64,000 nucleotides of DNA, from NCBI GenBank assembly GCA_030159075.1, contig BROG01001136.1:1-64000 (forward strand), read 5' to 3'. The position numbers and the translations under genes were made by a program. The notes under the pieces were generated by a model that saw nothing but the letters and a program-made list of their open reading frames with translations, ran no database searches and was not told the origin of the DNA. The stretch is from Atrina japonica (lineage: Eukaryota; Mollusca; Bivalvia; Pterioida; Pinnidae). How positions within the stretch are numbered: the first letter of the stretch is position 1; the number at the start of each line of letters is the position of its first letter. Positions 9,860 to 22,940 of this stretch are shown here, piece by piece.

Positions 9860-12737
9860 TGATGAGCCAGATCTTGATGTGATTGTCAGCTCTGATGAAG
9901 TCGACGAATCTGATGAAAATTGTGTCCTGGAGTCAGATACCGATAGTGGAGATGATGTGCATGAATATTCATGCACTGAGCATGATGCAATTACCAAAGG
10001 GACTTGGGACTTTCATTATGACAAAACACTGTATTCCTCTGGATTGGCAGTTCAAAAAGTACATGGAAGCGATTTAACAGTATTACAATGGATGGTAATT
10101 AACTTTCATCTGTTTTCAAACCATCCATCCATGAGCAAAGCAGCATTCAATGACTCATTACTGCTTCAAAAACAGGTCAATAAGGCAGCAGATTTACCAG
10201 CATCATATTATGAAGCAAAACAAATGGTCAAGAAATACCTTGTTAAAAAGATTACATTTGATGTGTGTGAAAATGATTGCATAGTGTATCGCAACAGCCC
10301 AAAATATAATTATGCAAGTTTAAAACAATGTCCAGTGTGCAGCAATGACCGTTACGTAAACGATGCGGCAACAAGACCGGTTTCTAAAAGAAAATTTGAT
10401 TATATACCACTAGGTCCTCGATTAGCAAGGATTTATGGCGAGGAAAACTTGGTAAAAATTGTACAATCTCATCCTGGTTCAAGAAATGAGCTACTTGAAA
10501 AAGACAATAATATGTGGGACATACACAATGCCCCGAAATGGAAGGACCTGTACTCTGAAATAGGTTTTTTTGAAGGAAACAAAATGGGACTATCATTTGC
10601 TCTGGAGTTAGATGGAGTTAATCCGTTTCATAACATTGGTGTCATATACTCTATGACTCCTATTATGTTAACCATTTTAAACTTGCCTCGGCACATAAGG
10701 AATGCTTTTGGAAACATTCTACTTGCTGGAATAATAAAAGGGCACAAGAACAAGTCTGATGCAAATACTGACTGCTACGTTGAGATATTGGTAGATGAAC
10801 TTATTTTTCTCAATGGCTGTGGTGAAGTGTATTCTGCATATCATAAAGCTCCAGTTCCAGTGAAGCTCAAGCTACTGCTATATGTGCTGGACTACCCTGG
10901 TCTATCAAAGTTGTTTCATCAGCATGGTAGTGGGAGCATTTCAGGCTGTCACTGGTGCTCCATAAGAGGAATTTACTGTTCACATTTATCAAAGGTGGTT
11001 TATTTAGGAAATCATACTTATTTGAACAATGAAAATCCACTTCGTCAGGATTCTGTGCATTTCTATCCTCATTGTATAGATGTCTCTAGTAAGCCAAAAG
11101 CGAGATCAAGCAAGATAGAAAATGACTATCGAGAAGCTTTCCAGAATGCCAGCAACAAAACTCAAGCAAATTGTATAGCATCTGCTACAGGATGTAAAAG
11201 AAAACATCCATTTCTTAGTATTCCAGACCATGACAGGTTACAGGAATGTTGTCCAGATGCATGTCACACTGTGAAAGATATGGTACAAAATATTCTTTAT
11301 CTTCTTACTGGTAAAAACATTAACAGGGAGAAAATAATACTTGCAGAGCAACAGTATGGTAGACTAGGTGCTTCAAATGTGTCCAGCAACACTTCCAAGG
11401 CTGTGCAGGAATCGGGCTCTTTGGAGGCTGTGCAGGGATCAGGCTCTTCTGAATTTGAAGCTGTGCAGGTGTTGGGCTCTTCTGCATGTGGTAGGAAAAA
11501 CTTGAAACGAAAATGGCATTCCACATGTAAGCGTAAACGTGTTTCAAAAAAGCGTACAAAGTCACAAGTTGCAAGTAACCTATCTGTGTTGCATCCCTAT
11601 TTCTTGACCAGTGAAGACATAAAAAAAGCTGACGAGAGAGCATGCTCTCTTGTTATTCCATTAGGGTTTGGATTAAAACCTATGGCATTCTTTTCCAAGT
11701 CAGGGAGTCTAAAGTCACATGAATGGAAACAAATGGCTGCACATGGGATATTGAAATATTGTCTCAGAGGCATGCTTGGTGATCAACAAAGACTGACATT
11801 ATTTATGTTACTTGATTCTATATCAGACTTATGTAATGAAAGTCAGTGTTTGGATGATTTGGATAAACTAGAAGTACGACTAAATGAATCTTTGGCTTTA
11901 TTAGAGAGAGACTTTCCACTGACATTGCAAAACATTACAACGCACATTCTTCATCATGTTGTGGATGGTATTCGGAACTTTGGACCTGTGTATGGTACTT
12001 GGATGTTTGTATTTGAGAGATTTAACTCCTGGATGTGCAAACGTGCCTTAAACATGCGTTATCCTGAGAGTTCCGTGATAGAAACATACATCTTATTTGA
12101 TTGGTGTCAGTTTATGATAATATCTGGAAAAGTTGATGCATCTGTTTGGAAAATACCCGAAACTTTTGACAATGGCGATGAAAACATTCCGCTTGGTGAT
12201 GATTCAAATAAATCAAATAAGTGTATTACACTGAAACAGAGGCAACTTGATGTAATTCACAAACAGTGTAAAGTACCATGTACCGACAGCTAATGCGCAA
12301 TAGAAAAGTTTACTCATGGAGCAAGTATCAAACACCCAACAGTAAAACGATTAGTCACATATAGTTGTACAAGTGGACAAAGTGCATTAGCAAAAACAGT
12401 GTCCTCATATGTGTGTTTTGACAATGACAGAGGACTACCCGAACAGAAATTATCTTCTGGGAAATACATAGTGTTTGGACAAATCAAGTTTTTTGTAGTT
12501 CACAAATCTACAACAAATGACCACTTTGCACTAGTTGGATGGTATGGTAATGCAAAATTTGACCAGGAGAGTGGTTTATGGTTTATTAAGCCTGGAGATC
12601 TGGAATATATCAGATTTAGCTACATACACCTCTCTTTGTTGTCACCTCCTTTAGTCACTGCAAAGGAAAAAGATGGTAGTTTGTGGTTTTGCAATGCAAA
12701 AAAAAAAACAGAAACAAAATGTAAACTTGTGAACTGA
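9860..12737 (+). pseudogene. CACTA/EnSpm-type transposase, exon 2, with one in-frame stop
   Basis: Open from the acceptor to a TAA at 12291-12293, then open again in the same frame to 12737, so a single nonsense codon separates about 810 and 148 codons. Features of the Transposase_21/DUF4218 type are visible: a Cys pair (CPVCSNDRY), the catalytic-region landmark ALELDGVNPF, a zinc-like HWCSIRGIYC, the DACHTVKDMVQNILY segment, and the DUF4218-like ITTHILHHVVDGIRNFGPVY and FERFNSWMC. Between them lies a Lys/Arg-rich insert with an AVQ.SGS repeat (about 11395-11480). The C-terminal 148 codons are a small beta-rich domain (KYIVFGQIKFFVV). The stop may be a recent nonsense mutation. Confidence 0.75.
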
Positions 12738-13255
12738 TATACATACCAAGACAGTGAGTTGAAACTCTGCTTCTTGACAGTGTATACATACATGGTACAG
12801 GTGTGAATACATGTACAATGTTGGTAAAACCCTAACTAGTGATACTGGCAGTAGTATTCTTAAATGTGTGTAATGTTCTGATGATGTCCTGCACAGTTGA
12901 TTAATTTAAGAAGAAATAACCAAATTAACTTTTGTTTATTCTGTTTATTTACTTTCAAATGTAATGGATAATAGATACATTTTGTAGATGTGATGGCCAT
13001 TACTTTACGGTCTTTATATGTACTCTTTCTATATCTACATTTGTGTACATGTGCATATACATGCATCAGGGTTGGAAATTCACAGAAAAATTTATTAAGT
13101 CAACCGGGCTAAGAAAATCGATGAATCATGAGCCTGTATCAAAGTGAATGAGCCTTAATACATGTTGATAAATACATGTAGCTAAGTGCGAGACAGTAAG
13201 TTGTCTTTTATGGCAGGACTGGATAATAATAAACCACTAAAAATTGTAATATTAG
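12738..13255. other. Non-coding, nothing recognised
   Basis: AT-rich sequence downstream of the transposase. Probably its 3' untranslated region and transposon interior, but I could not find the far transposon terminus. Confidence 0.4.
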
Positions 13256-13401
13256 TTACACGGTTAGTTAGTGACCCGATACGGAAAAATACATGGTGTG
13301 AAAAGAAAACCCGTATCGGGTGAGGCGAAGCCGAGACCCGATACAGGTTTTCTTTTCACACCATGTATTTTTCCGTATCGGGTCACTAACTAACCGTGTA
13401 A
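13256..13401. mobile_element. Near-perfect 66-bp-arm hairpin (foldback element)
   Basis: Arms 13256-13321 and 13336-13401 are almost exact reverse complements around a 14-nt loop (GAGGCGAAGCCGAG). The motif GACCCGATACGG recurs in degenerate form at about 13580-13615, which suggests a repeat family. Confidence 0.7.
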
Positions 13402-14449
13402 TGAATTTATCACGTCGAAGACCAATGACTGGGTGTGCAGGTCCTTACCATACAACTTGTCATTCTTGTTGTAAACTTAGGAATAATTGAATACAAATAT
13501 CACCATCAAGCGTTTAGGTGTCGCCATACTTTTTGTTGACAAGTTGTATTAAACTGCGTTGCTCGACCCCGATAAAAATTACTCGTCCGATACGGAAAAT
13601 TACTCGCCGGATACGGATTTTTTCAGGGCGTCACGTGCACGTGATGACGATATAGCCAATCAGATTCCAAGAATCTTGTCTGAGGCGTGATAAATAAAGT
13701 TATCATCAATTTATTTCTGCAATTTGATATCGTACTACCACATGATTTATATTAGTAATGGCGAAAACCTGTGGAAAATCGTTGATATGGCGTTTCACAA
13801 CTCTGTTGAAAGGGGGAATCTCCCAGCATTGCTTATACATGTATGCCACACAACTCTGGATATTCAAATTTTTGAAGAACTGTCCTGGAAATAAATCTCA
13901 GTAATATTCTCACTTACATGTAACCGAGTTCTTTTAATGACTTAATATTTATTATAATTATTTTCATCATTTTGGCTTACCATTTTTAAAATCATATCAA
14001 ATAATTGTGGACTATATGAATGTCAAAATTGGCAACAGTGAACTGAAGGGATTACGCTCTTGGCATAGTTGTGAAACACCATATTCGGAAATCATTATAA
14101 TGTTCTTTTGTAATCTGGGTTACCACCGTGTTTGTTATATAGGACGTTGCAAAGCAAGTATAGGTTACCCCCCTTTGTTTTCTGAGTCATGTCTCAAAAA
14201 ACCTTTAATAACAATTTTACAAATGTAAATGTAACTAGTGCTTCATGTTTGTTGTCTTGCATTTGGTACAAGACAAATAATATACGGTAAAAGGCTGTAA
14301 AGTTTAATCGCCAGGTGGGCGAATGAAATATAATTATTCACAATTTTATTTTCCTCTAGCGAACAGGCGAATGCAGTTATTTTCAACCCTGTTAGCTACA
14401 TATGATATTTAAGTGAACACAACTAATTAAAATGATGGATTAATTGTCA
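13402..14449. other. Non-coding, diverged repeats
   Basis: Contains short repeats of a CCGATACGGAAAA motif around 13575-13620 and a GTGCAC palindrome. No gene is recognisable. Confidence 0.4.
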
Positions 14450-15140
14450 CAATTTGTAAGAAATATAATGGCCATTAATGTTGCTGATCTGTTATTTGCC
14501 CAATTCCATTTTCAATTATATGACCATTTAATTAAAATATACATTATACATGTACATGTATTATGGCCATTACTTTTGTCATGATATATTTTAATTAATG
14601 GCCATTATTTTAAATGGAATTTGGACAAATAAAAGAAGATTGTTTTTAATAGTAATTTCAATTTTTAATGACCATTATAATGAATTATATCAAAATGTAA
14701 TGGCCATTAATGGTAATATTATTTCATTTGTCACAATAACATTTTAAGTAATGACCATTAAAAAAAAGCATGGCCATTGACCGTCATAATATATTTCTTA
14801 ATGGCCATTATTTCAAATAGAATTGTGACAAATAAAAGAAGATTATCATTAATGGCCATTACAGTTTATCTGTTTAAAAAAAATAGGGAAGTAATGCCCA
14901 TTAAAGTATATTCCATATATCTTAATGACCATTATTATTATGTCATACATTAATTCATGGCCATTAGTGAATTATTTCGTTTTTAATGGCCATGTTTTGT
15001 ACATTTATAATGGTTACACAATCTTTTTAATGGTATTTTAATGTATTTCCTGAAGGCCATTAATAATATACAAACATTTCTTCATGAGTATGTTAATTGG
15101 TTTCGTCTAGTTTAATGGGATATTAATGATAAATTAATGG
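14450..15140. repeat. Cluster of TAATGGCCATTA palindromic words
   Basis: More than ten exact or one-mismatch copies of the palindrome TAATGGCCATTA (or its AATGGCCATT core) lie within about 700 bp at irregular spacing, in AT-rich DNA. This is not a simple tandem array. No coding potential. Confidence 0.65.
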
Positions 15141-16389
15141 GTTGTACATACAGTAGTGCTGCACGTAACACTGTCTCCTTTCTTATAGGACGTAGTCAAT
15201 ACTTTCAGCCATCTTCCAACCAATCATTTGATTGTGTAGGCAGTATTGTGCTGTCATTGCATATTTCGTGTCATCTGATATATGATTGAAAAATCGGACA
15301 CGAATTATCGAAAATAAAACTTATTCAATTTTGAACAGCTATCGCTTGTTAGAACACATGTTCGATCGATGTTGAAATCGATTTTCAAACGTAGTTTTAC
15401 TTACAGGAGGCCTGTGGTCTCTTCCCGGGTACATTGTGAAGATATACCATTATAGAGTTCTTAACATGTGCATTTCTGCTCTGAATGAATAGAATATGTC
15501 CAGACGATTGGTATTCCTCCCAACCTTGAAAGAGTTCATTTGTTGATGTTAAAATAAGTTTTTGAAACCTGGGAATTTTACTTGTATAAAACAACAAATG
15601 TTAAAAAAAATTACTTTGTAAAAAATTTTACCCGCGTGAATGGATAGTATGTTTCGTATTACTAAATCTGGTACAGATTTTCTTGAACTTTTAATAATAC
15701 ATGCATGTTATTCGTACCCTTTTTAATCTTTTGAAAAATAAGTAATATAGCTTCAATATATCATAAGCTTATCAGTAATTAAAATAGTGTACACACATAC
15801 ACCGTTATACTTTACTTTAAGTGAAGTTCGTGTTAAAGTCGGGTAGATAAAGGTATCAGCAACCCAAATTCAATTACATAAGGTTTAGAATATAATAAAC
15901 ATTCGGTAGTTTTAGTGGAATCGTCAGGAGACCAGCAAATTCTATACCTTTTTACGATTATCGCATACATGATAGTTCTATTGAAGTAAACCTTTTCTGT
16001 GATTTTAAAGTATGATTAAAACAGTATTTTCACAAAACTTATTTTTGGTGGGAATATTAAAATGTAGCGAATTTTCTCCTGAAAACAAAATGCTTTTCAT
16101 AGGTACAAGTAAACAGCTTTAGATCAATTCAAACAAGATAATTTCAAGATATAACTTTATTTTTTTTTATTTTACTGAAAAACTGTTGTACTTCACATAG
16201 GGTAGGTCTAGTGGTTAGGTTATTGCGTCCCAAAAACCTAGGCATCTCTTGGCTCTTGACAATAATCAGTTCAGGGCCGCATTAACCTTGATTTTTTATG
16301 GAGTGGAAATTTGGCGTTTACTTTGCGGAAATTTGTTGTTCTCGGGTGCCCTGAACTACAATTTTACCGTTCAATTTTTAACCATTAAA

Positions 16390-16391
<2 letters not shown>

Positions 16392-16468
<77 letters not shown>
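16392..16468. repeat. (TA)n microsatellite
   Basis: Almost pure TA dinucleotides with a short TG interruption. It creates a spurious Tyr/Ile reading frame. Confidence 0.95.
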
Positions 16469-16470
<2 letters not shown>

Positions 16471-16572
16471 GAAGAACTGAATAAAACAGGCATTAAACCA
16501 TTGAAACAAAACAAAGTACCTATAGATATCGGAATGAGAAATATATCTTTTCACCGAGCAAAAATAAATGTG

Positions 16573-16600
<28 letters not shown>
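16573..16600. repeat. (GA)n microsatellite
   Basis: Fourteen GA units. A shorter version is present at the same place in copy 2 (about 52660). Confidence 0.9.
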
Positions 16601-16603
<3 letters not shown>

Positions 16604-17207
16604 ACAGAACTTCTAATTTTTAAGTGCTGTCACAAATTATGCTTGCAGTTTTTGTTTGAAAATCTGTTATATAAACCGGATACGTAGATAACCAAACGTT
16701 ATACGAGGTAGGTAGGATTGAAAGAAAATAAACCACGTTAGGATTAGTCGAAGTTCCGTTATTTCTTTTTGTCCATATTTTAATCGATGTCACAAATCTT
16801 GTGTTAATTGACATACAATGTCTAATATCACAATTACGGATAGTGGATAAGCGATATACATTTTAGGATAGAAAGAAGGTCCCACGTGTCCAAGTCTGCA
16901 GAGGTGTGATTACATTTCATGCACGGATGACTTTGACTTGACGACTTGGGTAATCAATTTCAATACTTGACACAGAAGAATGTTGGTATGTGATGCAATT
17001 ATAACATAACTGTTGAACAATCTGAAAGTCGGGGTTATTGTTTGGCTTGAGATCAAATGAAGGTACATGTTTCGGGCACTATAGAAGATAATGGTCGCAT
17101 TTAAGCGAATAGTAATGTACTTTGATATTTAATGAAAAGATTGATCACCCACCCACACAAACACACAAAATAGAATTTAATTTGACAATTCCAGTAGTAT
17201 ACGGAGA

Positions 17208-17345
17208 TCAGCAGCCGATATTTGTGATGATTTTCAACAGCTGCGATTTGCGATGATTTTGAACTGCTGCGATTAGCGATGATTTTATTCATCCCCGCGA
17301 TTTGCGAAGATTTTTAATCGCTGCGATGACGGCGACTGCGGTGAA
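17208..17345. repeat. Degenerate short tandem repeat of GCGATTTGCGATGATTTT
   Basis: Four to five imperfect units. The same array occurs in copy 2 (about 53215-53340), and a diverged inverted version lies near 47540-47600. Confidence 0.6.
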
Positions 17346-17499
17346 TAGGCGCGATTTGAATGCGTACATTCACTCAAAACTAACCCTGCCGTGATGACGT
17401 GACTTTTGCGGAATCCGCGTGGCCCGTACTGTACATGTACCATAGTTTTTGGAATTTTACTTTTTTAGCAATCCACCCATACATGTATATTCAATGTTT

Positions 17500-18440
17500 G
17501 GAGTCTGTTGGGTGAAGTTAAACACTTATATGGCTAAGATGCTTACAGACATCGTTGGCCGATTACGGTACATAAATTAGCTAATCACTCGGAGAATTTT
17601 ATTGAAACATGTTACAATAGTATCTCAAACCCCTTATGGAAAGATGTTTTCATGGCAATGAAAAATGTTGTAAATAATTACATTAATACTAACATAAATA
17701 ATTTTGAAATACCATTGTGGCATAAATATAAAATAACTATAAATAGAAATTCAATTTTTTATGATTCTTGGTTTAAAAAAGGCATTTATTATATGTCAAG
17801 ATCTTGTACGTAATAATATTACAGAATTTTGATCTTATGAGCAGTTTCTACAACGAACAGATCTTGGAATAAATTTATTACAATATCAAGGCATTGTTTC
17901 ATCCTTAAAACATTAAGAAATATAATTGAAAGAACTTGCAACAATACAAAAAATGTTATCCAATTATTCCCCTTGACATTAGAATTTTCTCAGAAAAACC
18001 TAAAAGGACACAACCTATGTACACACTGCTTACACAAAATAACCAGATTCCTACAGCTAAGGTAAAATGGCATAACAACTTGAATGTACATTTGGCATAA
18101 GATTTATAGTAATCCTTTAAAGCTAACGACCAACACTAAATTTACAGTGGTTACAATTTTGTATTAATCATAGAATTCAGACAACTAATACTTTCTTGGT
18201 AAAAATTAATATCAGTGATAACTCTTTCTGTTCCTTTTGTAAACATTGTAATCAATAGAACATCTTTTCTGGTTTTGCTGTAAAACAGAGTTATTATTAA
18301 ATGAGTTTCAGCAAATAACTTGATGACAAGGTATAAATTTAAACCTTAACCCTAGCTCTTTCTTACTACTGTAGGTGTGGGTGACAATAACAGAGACTAT
18401 GATCTTAACTACTATATTCATCACTATATACCAAATTTCA
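17500..18440 (+). pseudogene. LINE ORF2 C-terminal remnant
   Basis: Three-frame reading gives scattered matches to the region after the RT domain of invertebrate LINEs. These end near 18225-18300 in a zf-RVT-like patch (SFCSFCKH, FWFCCKTE, LLNEF). Many stops and frameshifts; a dead fragment. Confidence 0.5.
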
Positions 18441-19585
18441 CCTTAAAAGGGCGCCGGGCACGGATAATTGGAGTACAGGGCACCTTTATTTTGATATTTT
18501 TTCTTTCATGTTGCACATTTTGATTATATTGCTATGCAAAGTTATCTACAATATATAGGCCCTATAGTTGTTTGTACTGAGTTAATTACTTTGTTATCCG
18601 CCTGATATATTAATAGGGGAAAAGAAACAATTTAGCAAAATTTGTTAATCACTAAGTCACTTACTGTCAAATCAAGATTTACTGTTTGAACTGCAAGATC
18701 AGGAAACAGGCATTACGACTATGAGTGATACATGCCTAACACAGATGCTTCATTGAAACCGACAATTTGGACAATTTCTTTAATTTAATGCGATCTCTGA
18801 CATTCAAAGTGTAAAACTGGTATTATGCGAGATTTTGGTAATTGCAGCAGATGGTTTAAAATGAAAGTGGTAGACGAAATGGGAAGTTTGAATGACAATG
18901 CTTCTCTTGAAATCCGAATTCAGTTTTATAAAGTTAGTGAGTAGAAAAAAATACGATAAGTATTATTTTCACGATAGTGAATACATTTCAATTGACAGGT
19001 ATTTAAAAAAGAAAAAAAATGTAACCATGACTCGTCTCATTTTGTTTGTTGATGAAGTGTTTTTTGCAGTTTTTAGGGTATAGTTGATATCTATTGCACT
19101 AAAAAGAAAAAAGTACAGTGATATCGGGCAGTAATCTAATAATCTAAACTAATTAAGAATAAAAAGGTCATTTTTTTAAACATTCAATAGATCTTCATGA
19201 AAAAATATCTAGTTGCGCCCTTATTATAGTAGGTGCCATTTCAAGGACAAATACAGTATATATATATACACACACATATATACATACATCTAAATGTAAT
19301 GAGAAACCTTTACATGTTAATGGACTGGTAAATTTTTTGAAACTAGCATATAAAACAGCTTTTAATTTATCTGTTCATGATTGGAGAATGAAAAGTTTTA
19401 ACATGGAATGGAGAAAATGGAAAGCAATCCTAACATAATAATATGTTGTATATATATTTTAATCTATATGTGTATGTACTAAGATCCTTAGTATAAAGCA
19501 AGTATCTTTAAAAAAAAAATCACCTTTTTGTCTACCAAACACACATTACAGTGTTTGTTTACTCCAAGACTTTTTGTACATCCTA

Positions 19586-19590
<5 letters not shown>

Positions 19591-19633
<43 letters not shown>
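19591..19633. repeat. (CT)n microsatellite
   Basis: Uninterrupted CT dinucleotide run. Confidence 0.95.
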
Positions 19634-19637
<4 letters not shown>

Positions 19638-21811
19638 ATTTATAGATATTTTTTATGTATACATAACTATATGTGGTACCATTTGGTTTTTAATAAATGA
19701 ATAATATACAAGAAAATATATATATGTATGTATGTATATATGTATGAACATTATCATACATGTATATTTACTTATATATATATATATATGACAAAGGACT
19801 ATATGTGATAGAGATGCCTATATACCCACCAATGAAATGAAAATTTAGTATTTCTTGTAAAGTACATGGTTGTACACATTATGAAGTTTAAGATTAGCAC
19901 TTTACATACACACTGCAAACAAAAGTTTCCTTGTCAGGAAAGTGTCTTAAAATCGACATTAAAATATGTATATTTTCAATGTTTTATCTATTTCATTCTA
20001 TTTTTGAGCCTTTGGGGGTAAAATGAAGAATGAGCACAACCTTGGACAAGAAAGATATTCCATACTCTGTTGTATATGAGACGGTGTTATAAAACAGTTA
20101 AGTAACACAGTCGTGGGTTCGACAGTTTATTAATAATCATATCGCATATAGATGTTGATGTAATAGTTTGAATCTATCGTGGTATTGGTATTTGTATCTA
20201 TGATAGTTCTGAAATTAACATAAAGATAAATTAATATACATTCAATATAAAATGATATCACAATACTTCATTATAATTATAAAACACATTCAATTTGTCT
20301 ATAAACTACAGTTCATATATAGTTCATTAACATTCTGTGAAAGAGTTATTCCCCTTTACAAAACTTGCACAAAATAGATAATATTCAAATAATCCCTTTA
20401 CAACATAACATTTACTTTAGTATAGTAGAAATAATATTATAATTCTTATTGTCAGTGATAAGTAATATATCATCAAAGCCAGTATTATATATATACAAAT
20501 CTGTGGCTTTGATTGTAAACCTATAAAAATAATATTTACAATTTACAATGTGGTAACATGTTATTTAACAATATAAATAGTGAGAGAACACTCTTACATT
20601 GTTACCCTTGAAGTATTGTTCATTATAAATCTATATAATTCATTTATTTACATCAGTTTCATAGTTGTAGTGATTAACAATTTATTGATTTCATTAATAG
20701 ATTTCTCTCAAACCAAACTCATTCTAAATTAAATATGAATCGGTGTGTTCACTGTTATTCATAATTGTATTAGTAAAATAGAAATACTTACAGTCAAACA
20801 GTCAAACGTTCAAAATATCAGTCTTCATAAATATACCCAAATGTGTTAAGTCAAAGTTGACTTAGAACTTCAAACAAAGAAAAGAGAGGGAAAAGTGTAA
20901 CCAATAACTGAAAGGTATAAGAAAGAGGTGACCAATGGTATGTTGTTGTTTATAGATATGAAAAGTTAAGTTTAATGAATGAATGACCCTTAATGACCTG
21001 TGATGTCATTAGTACACATGTATGTTCAATATGTAAACAAGTGTATTTATGTACACACAATATACAAGTTCTGTGATGTGTCTTGGTATATAGATAATGA
21101 TATTTACATGTAGTCAGTATCAAATCAAGCAGGTAAGTAAATAGATGTAAAGTAATGAACACAGATATTTGTATCAAATTATTTATTTACAAAACTGAAT
21201 GTGAAATTTTGATAACATAAATCCTCAGTACTACATATATGTTCATTAACTATTTTGTGTACAAAGGAAAATTTTGTCCAAAGCTGCGTTCAATATAAAC
21301 AAACAACTTTTCATATGAACAACACGTCCATGGATTACGTCGTTGCTAAGGATATTCTACTTCCGGTTGTTTTGATGGTCTACAGACGGCGTTCATTTAT
21401 TTATATCGAGGACCATACATAACAGAAACAAACTATACTTGACAAACCTGGAAACCATTGCTGTTGCATAGGCTATAAATGGCTACAGTGGGTAGTTTCT
21501 TCTCTTTTTATCGCTGGTTCCATATTACTGCGGCAATCACATTCTTAATACCAACTGGAAAATACTGAGTACTGTAAGCAAAGTGCTAGGCTACAATGCT
21601 TCGTTTTTCTTTCATTCTTCGAATTCTCTGTCGATAGATCTGCTTGACAACTTTTCACTTAAGATAAGTAGAATCTACGGTAAACTTGCTTCCTTGATAG
21701 ATCGAATAGGCGTAACAATATGATGAATTGACTACTACATGTAGGTCAGTTTACAGTTAGCCTGACCTGGTTGCTTGGCCCTTATGCATTTCTTTACCCG
21801 AGCGCCGAATA

Positions 21812-21817
21812 CTGGCC
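21812..21817. repeat. Left target-site duplication of the outer Polinton
   Basis: CTGGCC here against CAGGCC at 45864-45869, directly outside the inverted termini. One mismatch in six; Polintons make 6-bp duplications. Confidence 0.55.
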
Positions 21818-22247
21818 AGCAGCCATGTAGGGCACTGTAGCTCATCCCCCTTGTTAGACAGATAAATTCAATTTTATGGTCGTATGCAACCAGACGAATA
21901 TGAATGAAAGATTAGACATAAATTCAATTTTTACAATGCGCTATATATAGACCGGGGGAAACCACAGTTATATACAGATTGGGGGAAGTACGCACCTGAA
22001 AGAAAGATAAATTCAAATTTTTCCTCCGAGGAAAACCAGAGTTATATATAGATTGTACGCACAAACGAAAGATAAATTCCCACACGCTATATATAGACCG
22101 AGGGAAACCACAGTTATATAGAGATTGGGGGAAGTACGCACCTGAAAGAAAGATTAGATTCCCACGCGCAATGTCAATCATTTTGTAGAGGGGGCCCTAT
22201 AGCTCAGAATTGTGTAGCGTAACCAGGTGCAAATGATATAATACAAA
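21818..22247 (+). repeat. Left TIR of the outer Polinton
   Basis: Inverted copy of 45439-45863. Internally it carries about 2.5 tandem modules with CTATATATAG palindromes next to GATTGGGGGAAGTACGCACC, so the TIR is itself repetitive. Confidence 0.85.
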
Positions 22248-22439
22248 TAACGAGGTTATCATACGTAATTATAAAAATGGATAACTTTATAGCTTATTGA
22301 ATAAACTTGTACCCCGTCGGTTGCTCAGTACATAAAATTACTTTAGAATGTTTGTGTTGAGCTAACAAAATTTTTATGTTTCGCCTGTCTTCTGAATCTT
22401 CGATGACGTCGTATTAGTCCAAGCATTTGGTATATGAAA

Positions 22440-22917
22440 ATTTATCTTTCGTGTAAAATAGGCACACCCATTTCACTTGTGTGTGAAAATCTTTACTCGC
22501 CGAGTTATATCTCTTCAGTCAAAACCCACACGCTTTGATTAGCATGTTTACCTGAAAATGCCAACATGGATAATGCATCTGTCTGTTTTTTCATATGTTT
22601 CATGGCAGAGCAATCGTCTATTATGTATAACATGGACGTCCCTTTGTATTTTTCATAAAAATATCGCAACATTTCTTGTAATTTTTCTTCGCCCGTTTTA
22701 GAAGAGACGGGGTTGACGATGACGACGGATTTGTCTTTGGGATTTTTGATGTCTTCGCCTATCCATTTTCTCGATTTGTATGCCTGATTAAAATCGATGG
22801 AAGGACATAATATGACAATATGGTAAAAACAGTTTCCAACAAATTGAGCACAAACTCCGTCTTGCCACAGCCGTTGGCACCCACTATCATGACAGAATGG
22901 GGCTGTTTGATAAACAT
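22440..22917 (-). pseudogene. Packaging-type ATPase remnant (FtsK/HerA-like), outer element
   Basis: The start codon is at 22917. The N-terminus matches the inner-element ATPase (MFIKQPHSVMIVGANGCGKT) and keeps an intact Walker A (GANGCGKT). Walker B is readable as MLYIIDDCSA. The reading frame shifts once after Walker A and again near 22520, and the C-terminal third is missing. In Polintons this ATPase would pump DNA into capsids. It lies downstream of the capsid gene on the same strand, the usual MCP-ATPase pair. The remnant cannot be functional. Confidence 0.7.
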
Positions 22918-22940
22918 TTTTTAAAATGTTAAAATTTTTT

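Larger units (their letters stand above)
15190..17433 (+). repeat. Dispersed repeat family, copy 1 (2.2 kb)
   Basis: Aligns by eye in direct orientation with 51629-53423. Shared landmarks are CGTAGTC near the start, CATCTTCC/CCAATCATTTG, GGAGGCCTGTGGTCTC, and a terminus reading GAATCCGCGTGGCCCGTACT. It contains microsatellites and a degenerate GCGATTTGCGATGATTTT repeat near the right end. No ORF of note; probably a non-autonomous or decayed transposon. Confidence 0.65.
18441..21817. other. Non-coding, microsatellite-bearing intergenic DNA
   Basis: No supportable gene. Contains TA/TG tracts near 19255 and 19720-19790, a (CT)n run at 19591-19633, and a short LINE-like patch at about 19330-19435 (plus-strand reading DWRMKSFNMEWRKW). 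Confidence 0.5.

Noticed and set aside
16249..16623. Tyr/Ile-repeat frame
   Set aside because: Translation of the TA and GA microsatellites.
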